A DNA stretch of 49,008 nt from Candidatus Hinthialibacteria bacterium OLB16 (GTDB lineage: Bacteria; Hinthialibacterota; Hinthialibacteria; OLB16). The notes under the pieces were generated by a model. The model was not told where the DNA came from and did not search any database. It saw nothing but the letters and a program-made list of their open reading frames with translations. Where the stretch lies: positions 1 through 49,008 of the forward strand of contig LMZT01000043.1 in NCBI GenBank assembly GCA_001567115.1. The letters are read 5' to 3'. The position numbers and the translations under genes were made by a program. Positions 15,487-23,709 of the stretch are shown here, one piece after another; the first letter of the stretch is position 1, and every line of letters starts with the position of its first letter.

Positions 15487-17505
15487 ATGCGATCTTCATC
15501 AATAGGGATCACCGCCTGTTTTCTAATGCTGGGGCTCCTTGCTCCAGGCTGGTCTTATGATTCTCCTTCAACCGAGGCGATGTTTGACTTTTCAAGAAAA
15601 TGGCGCACAGCCGGTTATAATGCCTCAGACCTCCTCAGAATGATAAAAGATGGCGTTTATACAGCACCCACACCCACCGCCACCTCAATGGGCGCCCTGA
15701 CATCCACACGGACACCGACAGCAACTCGCACACGAACCCGCACAAGCACAGCCACCGCCACTCCCACACGCACCCCGACTCGTACTTCCACTCAGGCAGG
15801 AGCCACGCCGGTTCTCAATTCAATTTCTCCGCGTGTTGTCAATGTTGGAGATCAGGTGACTTTGACTGGTGTTAATCTCGGCAATGGAGCTGTCCAGATC
15901 GATGTGGGAGGGACAGTGGTTGGCGGAAATGCGACCGGGACGAATGCCACCTTCACGATGCCTGTTGTCCATGGAATGAATTATATTCTGCATTGTGTCG
16001 AAATTCGCCTGATTGCGGCTGGAAATAAAGTCAGCAATGCAGTTGGACTGGTTTATCCGAAACGTTATGACCAGGCCGATGATACTTCATTGATCATTTC
16101 TGACTCCCGTTATATCCCTGCCACACGGCGCTTTCAAATCGATGCAGCAGTCCTCAATCAGAAGACAGCCAATGACAAGCCACTGTGCCTGTCGTCTCCG
16201 GCAGTGATTATCCTGGATGCGACAGGGGTGCCGACAATTGCCACAGGCATCCTGGCCGACAATGATTCGCGAAACGATTTTATCTCCGCCCATCCGCACT
16301 GGGACTATCGATTTGCTGAACCGGTGTTCAGCTCACCCGCGCACCGCCTGGAATCCGGGCAGACCACAACCCCTCGCACCTGGATCCTGGCAGCCGATTC
16401 CCCTGAGACCCATGCCTTCAGCCTGGATCTCTATATTACGGATTTGTGCCGGCCCACAAACATTCATGCAGCTGATATCTCTTCCACTCCCCTGCTGAAG
16501 CCACACCCTTTTGGCCTGGGGTATGATCCAGTAACTAAACTTCTGCATGTCAGCGGGGATATCGAAGGCTGGTTGTATGCAGTCGATACCACCAATATCG
16601 ATCAGATGGTCGCCAGGATTATCCAGCCAGAGAAAGGTCCATCTTATGTTGAGGTCAGCCCGCAGGGATCGGATCCCGGCCATGCCAGCGGGCGTGTCTG
16701 GTGGTCCTGGACACATCCTGAACTGACCAACACGGAGAATGTTGTCGGGGCATTCGATGCGAAAAACTTTGCCCCCTCTTCGGAGATTTCCCATGTGGAC
16801 AAGACCTACATCCCCCTGCCGACCGGCCTAAACTTTACACAGCCACGAGGCTTGGCCTTTGATGCGGCCACTGGCTACCTTTATGTCGCCGAGGCCGACA
16901 AGGTCTACCAGCTCCTGATCGGAGTGACCCCGGTCTCCCCCATCCAGCTCTCTGGCTTTTCCGATATCCAGGGGCTGTCAGTCGATCCGGGAAATGGAAA
17001 CCTTTTCATTGTCGAGCGAGGAACTGGCCAGGTGCATCGCATCAAAGGCCTGAGAAACCAGCAGATCACCGAACAGGTGGTATTTGGCGGGCCGGGGAAT
17101 GCCATTGGAAAATTCAATGACCCACGTGGGATCGAGGTGGATGAAGATGGCCTCGTGTTTGTAGTCGATCGTGGCAATGACCGGGTCCAGGTGCTGGATG
17201 GGCGCACCGCCTCGATAAACTGGCTGATGATGTTTGGCGGCCATATCGTGGCGCCCAGCATTGTGAATTGTGAAGGCCCCAATTCCATCTGCCCTGTCGG
17301 CCCGGGTGATGGATTCAACAAGCCAGGGGATGTCGAATCTATTGATGCGCAGACAATCTGGGTAACCGATTCAGAGAATGGGCGAATCATCCGGTTTATT
17401 CATGATTCTTTTGGTGAGGACACCTTCCCGTTCAAAAAAGGCAGGACCAGCTCTGTTCGCAGCGCCAGGAATACCTGGGAGGGCGAGGTTCTTCCCGGAT
17501 TGTAA
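15487..17505 (+). CDS. Secreted IPT/TIG + NHL-propeller protein with Thr/Arg/Pro linker
   Basis: ATG 15487 is chosen over the frame start 15424. It has GGAAGGGG 8 nt upstream and opens a signal peptide (RSSSIGITACFLMLGLLAPGWS). The product is 672 residues. Residues ~26-55 (TEAMFDFSRKWRTAGYNASDLLRMIKDG) resemble a worn dockerin-like or two-helix motif. Next is a low-complexity TPT/RTR linker (DNA 15663-15796), then an IPT/TIG beta-sandwich (PVLNSISPRVVNVGDQVTLTGVNLG). A C-terminal six-bladed-like NHL propeller follows (GLAFDAATGYLYVAEADKVYQ; GIEVDEDGLVFVVDRGNDRVQV). Likely extracellular or envelope-bound. The function is probably binding. No enzyme motif is seen. Confidence 0.75.
   Translation: MRSSSIGITACFLMLGLLAPGWSYDSPSTEAMFDFSRKWRTAGYNASDLLRMIKDGVYTAPTPTATSMGALTSTRTPTATRTRTRTSTATATPTRTPTRTSTQAGATPVLNSISPRVVNVGDQVTLTGVNLGNGAVQIDVGGTVVGGNATGTNATFTMPVVHGMNYILHCVEIRLIAAGNKVSNAVGLVYPKRYDQADDTSLIISDSRYIPATRRFQIDAAVLNQKTANDKPLCLSSPAVIILDATGVPTIATGILADNDSRNDFISAHPHWDYRFAEPVFSSPAHRLESGQTTTPRTWILAADSPETHAFSLDLYITDLCRPTNIHAADISSTPLLKPHPFGLGYDPVTKLLHVSGDIEGWLYAVDTTNIDQMVARIIQPEKGPSYVEVSPQGSDPGHASGRVWWSWTHPELTNTENVVGAFDAKNFAPSSEISHVDKTYIPLPTGLNFTQPRGLAFDAATGYLYVAEADKVYQLLIGVTPVSPIQLSGFSDIQGLSVDPGNGNLFIVERGTGQVHRIKGLRNQQITEQVVFGGPGNAIGKFNDPRGIEVDEDGLVFVVDRGNDRVQVLDGRTASINWLMMFGGHIVAPSIVNCEGPNSICPVGPGDGFNKPGDVESIDAQTIWVTDSENGRIIRFIHDSFGEDTFPFKKGRTSSVRSARNTWEGEVLPGL
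15663..15796 (+). repeat. Low-complexity Thr/Arg/Pro-coding linker repeat
   Basis: Imperfect repeats of ACA/ACC/ACG-CCN-CGN codons encode a TPTATRTRT-type linker. Units are variable and in frame, so this is a protein linker repeat, not a CRISPR or tandem mobile repeat. Confidence 0.8.
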
Positions 17506-17526
17506 GATCAGGAGGAAGGCCTGATC
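17506..17526 (+). terminator. Hairpin immediately after the IPT/NHL stop
   Basis: GATCAGG (17506-17512) pairs with CCTGATC (17520-17526), loop 7. It starts at the base after the TAA stop. There is no U-tract, so termination is inferred from position only. Confidence 0.45.
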
Positions 17527-17577
17527 CCGCGACCCATTGCCAGGAATATGCAGGAGGGTTTCGGATTGGATTGATCA

Positions 17578-17619
17578 GAAGAGGTGGTCCTCCACAAATA
17601 GCTGTCGGACCACCTCTTC
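17578..17619. terminator. 13-bp hairpin between convergent genes
   Basis: GAAGAGGTGGTCC (17578-17590) pairs perfectly with GGACCACCTCTTC (17607-17619), with a 16-nt loop. It ends 16 nt before the glyA stop. Neither side has a clear U-tract. It is probably a transcript-end stem shared by the convergent IPT/NHL and glyA genes. Confidence 0.55.
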
Positions 17620-17635
17620 AATTCGATCTGCAGGA

Positions 17636-18913
17636 TTAAATTCCGATCCCGGGAGCGGGGAATTGTTCACACAAATCCCGAACCTCTCCTGCGATGCGGG
17701 TCAGAACCTTGTCGTCATGGGCATGGGCCACAACTTCAGCCATCCAGTCCGCCAGTTTCTTCATCTCCGCCTCTTTCATGCCGCGTGAAGTGATGGCGGG
17801 TGTTCCTATCCGGATGCCGCTGGGGTCGAAAGGTTTGCGGGTGTCGAAGGGGATGGCATTACAGTTGGCCACAATACCGGCTGCAGCCAGGGATTTTGCA
17901 GCCTCACGGCCTCCAAGCCCTTTGGAAGTGATATCGATCAGAATCAGGTGGTTTTCTGTGCCGCCGGTGATCAGGCTGAATCCATGGTGCAGTAATCCCT
18001 CCGCGAGAGCCGCAGCATTCTTGACAATCTGGTGGCCATACATCCTGAACTCAGGTGCCGCAGCTTCTTTCAAAGCAACCGCAATGGCGGCAGTGGTGTG
18101 GTTGTGGGGGCCTCCCTGAAGGCCGGGGAACACCGCCTTATCGAGGGCAGCTGCATGTTGTTCCTCGCACAGGATCATCCCGCCGCGAGGCCCGCGCAGG
18201 GTTTTATGTGTTGTGGTAGTAATAATCTGAGCATACCCTTTTGGGCTTGGGTGGGCGCCGGATACGACCAGGCCGCTGAAATGGGCGATATCCGCAACCA
18301 GCACCGCCCCTGCCTCATTGGCGATTTCAGCAAATTTCGCGAAATCCAGGATGCGTGGATATGCACTATGGCCGCAGAAGATGATTTCAGGCTTTTCGCT
18401 TAAAGCGATCTGACGGATTTCCCCATAATCGAGCAGGTGGCTGTCAGGTGATACGGTGTATGGAACAGGGGTATATATCTTGCCGCTGAAGCTGACCTTG
18501 GCTCCATGTGTCAGATGGCCGCCGGAAGGCAAAGCCATTCCCATAACTTTGGCCCCCGGTTTCAGCAGGGCCAGGTAAACAGCCTGATTGGCCGGGGATC
18601 CGGAATAGGGCTGCACATTCGCATGGGGCATTCCAAAAAGCGCTTTTGCCCGTTCAATCGCGATCTGTTCGATCTGATCGATATACTGCTGCCCCTCGTA
18701 ATAACGTTTGTATGGATATCCTTCCGAATACTTGTTGGTGAGAACAGTCCCGGTGGCCTGCATGACCGCACGGGATGCATAATTCTCGGAAGGAATCAGG
18801 CGCAGGACATCGGCCTGGCGCTGTTCCTCCTGGCGAATGAGATTACAAATCTCGGGATCAATGGATGCGATGGCATCCAGATGCGACTGGGCTTCAGCCT
18901 GGACTTTGGACAT
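17636..18913 (-). CDS. glyA: Serine hydroxymethyltransferase
   Basis: GlyA interconverts serine and glycine with tetrahydrofolate, supplying one-carbon units. ATG 18913 is chosen over the longer frame (18988) because AGGAG lies ~8 nt upstream and MSKVQAEAQS fits the family N-terminus. The product is 425 residues. Landmarks are LIPSENYASRAVMQATGTVLTNKYSEGYP near the N-terminus, the PLP-binding TTTTHKTLRGPRGG (Lys237), and a normal C-terminus. A probable ZTP riboswitch and a good promoter precede it, consistent with control by purine/folate status. Confidence 0.97.
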   Translation of the reverse strand: MSKVQAEAQSHLDAIASIDPEICNLIRQEEQRQADVLRLIPSENYASRAVMQATGTVLTNKYSEGYPYKRYYEGQQYIDQIEQIAIERAKALFGMPHANVQPYSGSPANQAVYLALLKPGAKVMGMALPSGGHLTHGAKVSFSGKIYTPVPYTVSPDSHLLDYGEIRQIALSEKPEIIFCGHSAYPRILDFAKFAEIANEAGAVLVADIAHFSGLVVSGAHPSPKGYAQIITTTTHKTLRGPRGGMILCEEQHAAALDKAVFPGLQGGPHNHTTAAIAVALKEAAAPEFRMYGHQIVKNAAALAEGLLHHGFSLITGGTENHLILIDITSKGLGGREAAKSLAAAGIVANCNAIPFDTRKPFDPSGIRIGTPAITSRGMKEAEMKKLADWMAEVVAHAHDDKVLTRIAGEVRDLCEQFPAPGIGI

Positions 18914-18969
18914 GTGGAGACTCCTGCATTTCTGGTGGTGATGCGCCGAGACAACCCTGCCGGTTGCCG

Positions 18970-19067
18970 GTTTGCCGCCCAGGCCCACGGCGGCAAGAAT
19001 GGAACAGCTGCTCAGGCTCCCCGGCGGTGAACTCCGCCTCTGGATGAGGACCAGTCGCCCGGCTGTT
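18970..19067 (-). ncRNA. ZTP (pfl) riboswitch upstream of glyA
   Basis: Reading the minus strand, the leader has GGGCGACTGG, then a 5-bp P2 (GGCGG...CCGCC) directly followed by GGGGAGC, and later GCCTGGGC. These match what I recall of the ZTP/pfl consensus: GACTGG, CCACCGGGGAGC, GCCTGGGC. The loop pseudoknot can form: GGTCC after ACTGG pairs with GGGCC in the 3' hairpin loop, with one G-U. Outer pairing AACAGC / GCTGTT and GGC / GCC closes P1. The 3' domain is an 8-bp stem TTGCCGCC / GGCGGCAA (18972-18996). ZTP riboswitches sense ZMP/ZTP and are known upstream of glyA. The usual final A of the 3' motif is G here. How it controls glyA is not visible. Confidence 0.75.
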
Positions 19068-19069
19068 TA

Positions 19070-19098
19070 ATTAGAACATGGCTGAACGCCCGGGTCAA
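19070..19098 (-). promoter_or_regulatory. Sigma-70 promoter of glyA leader
   Basis: TTGACC (19093-19098), a 17-nt spacer and TCTAAT (19070-19075) each match consensus at 5 of 6. The start would fall near 19064, at the beginning of the riboswitch, which supports both calls. Confidence 0.7.
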
Positions 19099-19187
19099 TT
19101 GATCCAAACCGATTTTCATCGGCTCGGTTGACTGAACTTAATGCTCGTTGATATCTTCCTGAATCCGCATGAGGAGGCACTTGGATT

Positions 19188-22100
19188 TTGAAACCCTGGC
19201 AGAAATACCTGGTTGTAACTTTATTTGCTTTAGCCGCTATCAGCCGATTCTGGGGCCTAGGGGACAAGGCCTTCCATCATGATGAATCGATCCATTGTTA
19301 TTATTCCTATGAACTTGCCACCGAAGGCCGTTTCAAAGGCGCCAACAACAACGATGTGACCTTCGGGTACAGCCCGGTTTACCATGGGCCCTTCCTGTAT
19401 CACTTTTCTGCCCTGATCCTGTTCCTTTTTGGTGATAGCGATTTCACTGCCAGGGTGCCCTTTGCCCTGATGGGGATGCTTCTCCTTTTCCTGGTGTGGG
19501 AAACACGGAAACTGGTGGGGGTCCCGATGGCAATCGGAATGCTCGCCGCTGCAACCCTTTCTCCGATTGTCAATTATTACTCCCGGTTCGCCCGGGAGGA
19601 TGTCAATATCGGGACTGCCTTTTTTGCGGTTCCTGTGTTTGGAGCCTTGTTCCTCAAAGAAAAAAAGACCTCTTATCTCCTTCTTTCTGTTCTTTCTCTG
19701 ATCATCGCCTACAGCATGAAGGAAAGTTCCTACATATATGGGTTTGGGGTCGGTGCATTCGTGGTCGTCTGGGGTCTGGCTCGCATACTGCGTTACGGAA
19801 AACAGGAATTTCGCTCCTGGTTCGGTGATTCCTATCCATTTGTTGTCCTCCTCTCTCTCTATGCCTTTTTCAGTTTTTTTGTATTTGTTTTCGTAGCAGT
19901 CGACTACCGTGTCGATCCAAAACAGCATGGGTTTGTCACCGGGCTTCTGGACATCGCTCGACATGCCTTCTCATTTGAAAAGCTGGAACTTTCCGGGCCT
20001 GCACTGGCAGAAAAAATTAAAAACCAGATGCGGTTTTATACCGACCCATCCCGTACCTTTGCCAAGTATTCCTATTATTTTATCGCTTTCCTGATCAGTG
20101 GCTGTTTCCTGGCTGGCCTTGAATTCTTCCGGTATCGATTTAGTCGGCCGACAGGAGAAACGATTCTCAACCCGAAAAAGAAAGAAACTTCACCTGAAAA
20201 GGAGGTGCCCTCCTCATCTGGACTTCCCGATGGGGCAATCCCCCTGCTCATCTGTGGTGTCATCTGGCTGAGCATGATGCTTTGCCTGGCAACCCTCAAA
20301 ATCGTTCCATTTGTCTTTGCGCTGATTCTCTGGATCTGTTTCGAAATGGTCCGGCGAAGTCACTTGCAGTCTGGTTTCGAAAATCCGAAAGCCCCAGGTC
20401 TCATCCGCCTGGTTGCACCCTGGGTGACGATTTTTGGGTCTCTCGGGATCGTTTTTCTGGTTTATGTTTTCCTGTTCAGCCAGATGTTTGCTGATCCGGC
20501 CGGTTTGAAACGGGGGATTTATGACTATATTGAATACTGGTTCGGCCACCAGCTGGGTGAATATCGCATCTTTGGCCCGTTCTGGTTTTATATCGCCAGG
20601 CTGATCATCTATGAATTTGCTTTCCTCCTGATCGCCACCTTTGGGGTTCTGGCAGCACTCGTCCTCCTGATAATCAAGCGCTTTGGAGCGGTGCCAGCGG
20701 CTGCATCACGCTTTGAATTTCCTGGCCCGTTCAGTCCATTCTTTATTTTCCTCATCTGGATGGCAATCTTCAACACCATCATTTATGGGTTCCTTCATGA
20801 AAAAGCTCCCTGGCTGGCTTTTCATCAGGCCATCCCCTGGTCTCTGGTGGCGGGTGGCATCCTGGCCTGGGGATTTTCCGTCTGGCAGAACCGTTGGTTC
20901 CGTCTGGCAGTCATCACACTGACAGCGCCCCTTCTTCTTCTAACTCTCAAGGTTCACATCCAGGTGAACCATATCTGGCCGGATAATACGGCCGAGCTGG
21001 TTTCACAGCAGCAAGCGGACCGGGATATCCGAGATATGGTCAAGCTGGTGGAACGGCTCGCGGAGGAGACAGGCTTATATGAGGAGCTTCCGATCGCGAC
21101 AGAGGATGAAGTGGAATGGCCATTCCCATGGTATTTCCGCCATTACACCAAATATCGAGTCAAGACGGCCGACCCGAATGCAATTGTCCAGTTTGGAGAT
21201 GACACCACCTTCACTGAAATGCGGGCCAAACTGGGAGATAAATTTTATTACAGGAAGTACCTCCATCGTGGGGCATGGATCGAAAATTCGATGGATGTCA
21301 ATGACCTGCCGGGAGGCAAGGACTTCTGGGCAAATGTCAAAGCTTACTTAAACAACACTTCATTCAAAGGCAAGCCTTTCAGGTTGCTGTTCTGGAATTA
21401 CTTTTTCCACCGTCAACGCTGGAGTGATATCAATCCGAAGTGGGGGTATGTGTACATCCGCAAGGAGCCGCTTCCCACCCTGGAACCTCTCCAATCCCCT
21501 CCGGGGAGCATGGATCCTCCACGCCGCCTGGCCCCTGAAGTCCGGCTGCAGTCACCTGTGGGCAGTGCTGAAAGGTTCAATCTGCCTCGTGGAATGCGAT
21601 TCGATCCCGAGGGAAACCTTCATGTGGTCGACAGCCTGAATGGCCGGGTGATGGTTATGAATGCGACCGGATCGCTGATCCGGATGTATGGCAGCCCAGG
21701 CTCCGGCCCGGGCCAGCTGCGTGTGGATGGGGCTTTCGGTCCGAGCAGTGTTGCCTTTGATAATCAGCTGAATGCCTATGTGGCTGATACCTGGAACCAC
21801 CGTATCGTCAAATTCGACCGAAATGGCCAATACCTTCTGTCTTGGGGAAGCGGTGGAGAAGGAACCCGCACCACCACCAAGTTTTTCGGCCCTCGTGGTG
21901 TGGAAGTTGGCCCGGATGGAAAGGTCTACGTGGCTGATACCGGAGACTGTGAAATTGAGGTTTTCGAGCAGGATGGCACAAAGGCCAGCCAGTTTGGCAG
22001 CCGGGGAATGCGGCGGGGCGAGCTCGATGAACCTGTTGGCTTGAAATTCGGGCCGGATGGAAACCTCTATGTGTGCGATACGGGAAACCAGCGAGTCCAG

Positions 22101-22394
22101 GTTTTCACCCCCCAGGGAGTTGCCAGGAACAGCTGGCTGGTGCCTGGATGGGATACAGACAAAGTCGGCATGGAACCATCCATTGATTTCCTTCCGGGCG
22201 GGAAAGTGCTTCTCTCCCTCTCTCGTAAAAATATGGTCCGGGTCTATACGCCCCAGGGGGAAAGTGCGAGAAACTTTGAAATCGGCGGCCAGAAATCTGA
22301 GCCGATGGGTGTTGCAGTCGCCCGCGATGGGAAAGTCTGGTTGTCCGACCGTTCCACCAACAGCTTGATGAAGGTGGCGATCCCGGAAAACTGA
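19188..22394 (+). CDS. GT-C membrane glycosyltransferase-like protein (TIGR03663/Agl23-like) fused to NHL propeller
   Basis: Start TTG 19188 has AGGAGG (19172-19177) about 10 nt upstream, giving 1068 residues. No in-frame ATG fits better. The N-terminal ~600 residues are strongly hydrophobic, with roughly a dozen membrane segments, and carry a GT-C-type loop just after the first helix (FHHDESIHCYYSYELA; acidic DE as in PMT/GT39 families). TIGR03663-like proteins are associated with lipid-linked sugar transfer, though their activity is mostly unproven. Residues ~620-780 form a soluble linker. From ~786 to the end are NHL repeats (LHVVDSLNGRVMVM, AYVADTWNHRIVKF, VYVADTGDCEIEVF, LYVCDTGNQRVQVF). 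The propeller probably faces the periplasm and may bind the acceptor or a glycan. Confidence 0.8.
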   Translation: MKPWQKYLVVTLFALAAISRFWGLGDKAFHHDESIHCYYSYELATEGRFKGANNNDVTFGYSPVYHGPFLYHFSALILFLFGDSDFTARVPFALMGMLLLFLVWETRKLVGVPMAIGMLAAATLSPIVNYYSRFAREDVNIGTAFFAVPVFGALFLKEKKTSYLLLSVLSLIIAYSMKESSYIYGFGVGAFVVVWGLARILRYGKQEFRSWFGDSYPFVVLLSLYAFFSFFVFVFVAVDYRVDPKQHGFVTGLLDIARHAFSFEKLELSGPALAEKIKNQMRFYTDPSRTFAKYSYYFIAFLISGCFLAGLEFFRYRFSRPTGETILNPKKKETSPEKEVPSSSGLPDGAIPLLICGVIWLSMMLCLATLKIVPFVFALILWICFEMVRRSHLQSGFENPKAPGLIRLVAPWVTIFGSLGIVFLVYVFLFSQMFADPAGLKRGIYDYIEYWFGHQLGEYRIFGPFWFYIARLIIYEFAFLLIATFGVLAALVLLIIKRFGAVPAAASRFEFPGPFSPFFIFLIWMAIFNTIIYGFLHEKAPWLAFHQAIPWSLVAGGILAWGFSVWQNRWFRLAVITLTAPLLLLTLKVHIQVNHIWPDNTAELVSQQQADRDIRDMVKLVERLAEETGLYEELPIATEDEVEWPFPWYFRHYTKYRVKTADPNAIVQFGDDTTFTEMRAKLGDKFYYRKYLHRGAWIENSMDVNDLPGGKDFWANVKAYLNNTSFKGKPFRLLFWNYFFHRQRWSDINPKWGYVYIRKEPLPTLEPLQSPPGSMDPPRRLAPEVRLQSPVGSAERFNLPRGMRFDPEGNLHVVDSLNGRVMVMNATGSLIRMYGSPGSGPGQLRVDGAFGPSSVAFDNQLNAYVADTWNHRIVKFDRNGQYLLSWGSGGEGTRTTTKFFGPRGVEVGPDGKVYVADTGDCEIEVFEQDGTKASQFGSRGMRRGELDEPVGLKFGPDGNLYVCDTGNQRVQVFTPQGVARNSWLVPGWDTDKVGMEPSIDFLPGGKVLLSLSRKNMVRVYTPQGESARNFEIGGQKSEPMGVAVARDGKVWLSDRSTNSLMKVAIPEN

Positions 22395-22422
22395 GGAGAA
22401 GCTGGTCTGGACTCAAGGGAAA

Positions 22423-22451
22423 TGACGGGTGGGTCGCTTACTCGCCCGTCA
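22423..22451. terminator. Hairpin between convergent GT-C/NHL and aroK genes
   Basis: TGACGGG (22423-22429) pairs with CCCGTCA (22445-22451). Inner GGGT/ACTC extends the stem to about 12 bp (G-U allowed), around a 5-nt loop. It overlaps the aroK stop codon. There is no U-tract. Confidence 0.45.
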
Positions 22452-22968
22452 GCTGTCCAGCAGGTTTGTTCCACCAGGTGAGAATCTCGAGGACAATGTC
22501 TTCGATGGTGCGCTGGTCTGTGCAGATCGCGATATCACATGCCTTCTGATAGAGAGGGAGTCTCTCTTTAAGGACTTCTTCGACTTCTTCTGTAAAAGAT
22601 TTTGTTCCTGTCAGAGATGGCCGCTGGTTGTCATTTCCGATCCGCTCGACAATCGTATTCACAGTGGCAGTCAGCCAGACCACTTTTCCATGGCTGCGCA
22701 GGTTTGTGATGTTCTCATCCCGGACAATCACCCCGCCACCACAATCGACAACCAGATTCTCTCTTCTCCCGAGCTCACTTGCCAAAGCGGCCTCGGCATC
22801 TCGAAAGGCGCTCCAGCCGTAATTTTTAACGAACTCTGGGATGCTTGTTCCAAATCGTTGAACAAGTGTTTCATCCATGCCCACACGCTCAAAGCCAAGG
22901 GCACTGGCCAGCCTTGTTGAGACCTCGGTTTTGCCTGTTCCTCGATAGCCGATCAGTACCAGGTTCAT
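22438..22968 (-). CDS. aroK: Shikimate kinase
   Basis: Phosphorylates shikimate to shikimate 3-phosphate. The product is 176 residues, the usual length. Walker A is GYRGTGKT (7-14). Shikimate-binding residues Asp32 (GMDE), Arg56 (FRDAEA) and the GGG at 77-79 (DCGGGV) are present, as is the lid Arg (QRPSL). No strong ribosome site precedes ATG 22968. It starts 27 nt downstream of the dksA-like stop on the same strand, so the two are likely co-transcribed. Confidence 0.95.
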   Translation of the reverse strand: MNLVLIGYRGTGKTEVSTRLASALGFERVGMDETLVQRFGTSIPEFVKNYGWSAFRDAEAALASELGRRENLVVDCGGGVIVRDENITNLRSHGKVVWLTATVNTIVERIGNDNQRPSLTGTKSFTEEVEEVLKERLPLYQKACDIAICTDQRTIEDIVLEILTWWNKPAGQLTGE

Positions 22969-22995
22969 GGTTTCGAAAAATTGATATCGATTCGT

Positions 22996-23349
22996 TTATT
23001 GCAGGTGGCGACGGCGCTCGAGGATTTCCTGGCAGCGGACAGTGTACTTGGCGGTCGGAACCGCCTTGAGGCGCTCGAAAGGAATTTCCTCCCCCGATTC
23101 CAGGCAGATCCCATAAGTCTGGTCGGTCATGCGGTGAAGTGCATCCTCGATTTCCAGCAGGCGTTCACGGTCATGTTCAGCCAGCTCGAGCTCCATCTCC
23201 CGCTCAGAGAGGTCGGTGGATTGATCCACGAGATCGCCACCCATCGAGGCTTCGCTGCTATTGCCTTTGCGGATGCCTTTGAGGATCTCATCACGCTCTT
23301 TGAGCAGCAGTCCTTTGAGCTCATCAATCTGTTTTTTGTTCAACGGCAT
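22996..23349 (-). CDS. DksA/TraR-family protein with two-Cys zinc-finger remnant
   Basis: ATG 23349 (MPLNKKQIDELK) is chosen over upstream ATG 23376 because GGGGAGG lies just before it, giving 117 residues. A long coiled coil (~5-75) is followed by a C-terminal zinc-finger region. The coil tip carries DLVDQSTD, similar to the DxxDxA tip that reaches the RNA polymerase channel. The finger is YGICLESGEEI ... TVRCQE: only two of the usual four cysteines remain, as in zinc-independent DksA variants. It probably modulates RNA polymerase with ppGpp, or acts as a related regulator. The exact paralog cannot be named. Confidence 0.85.
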   Translation of the reverse strand: MPLNKKQIDELKGLLLKERDEILKGIRKGNSSEASMGGDLVDQSTDLSEREMELELAEHDRERLLEIEDALHRMTDQTYGICLESGEEIPFERLKAVPTAKYTVRCQEILERRRHLQ

Positions 23350-23709
23350 GGCATACCTCCCCATCCCAGATGTCACTGGGCTGACCGGCAGGATTTCACG
23401 GATACCCTCCGGTTCAAAGCCCCCTCATCAGGTTGTTTGCATTGTCCATATCATACCCATCCGGGAGAGATGGGATCAATGATTCCTGCCAGGGTGCCTG
23501 TGAAAACAAAAACACCCTGAAGGGGAGGAAGGATAAAGAATGGGTATGTATTCTGTCAATGATTTCCACAGCCTCCTGAAACTCTTGCAGTTTTCCCGGT
23601 TCCGGTGATAGGATCAGCACACTCTTCCTGAAAAATGTCACAACTTTTTTGATGACCGGACAGGACGCCTTTTTTCAGGAAGAAAACCAATATTCGCGGA
23701 GCCGCCTCA
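23350..23709. other. 360-bp divergent intergenic region between dksA-like and nuoA
   Basis: No convincing gene is seen here. A 75-codon minus frame (23414-23641) lacks a ribosome site and known motifs. The region contains a 7-bp stem CAGGGTG (23490-23496) / CACCCTG (23513-23519) and the larger inverted repeat 23623-23683. Promoters for the nuo operon and for the dksA-like gene must lie here, but no strong sigma-70 boxes stand out. Confidence 0.6.
23623..23683. promoter_or_regulatory. 13-bp perfect inverted repeat upstream of nuoA
   Basis: TCTTCCTGAAAAA (23623-23635) and TTTTTCAGGAAGA (23671-23683) are perfect inverse copies separated by 35 nt, ending 26 nt before the nuoA start. It is either a regulator operator or a leader-RNA stem near the ribosome site. 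The stretch between the arms also holds a GTCA...TGAC pair. Confidence 0.5.

Noticed and set aside
15663-15796. Repetitive DNA resembling a short array
   Set aside because: Units are imperfect, in frame and encode a Thr/Arg/Pro linker. There is no repeat-spacer regularity, so it is not a CRISPR.
23414-23641. 75-codon minus frame upstream of the dksA-like gene
   Set aside because: No ribosome site, no recognisable motif, and it contains one arm of the nuo inverted repeat.
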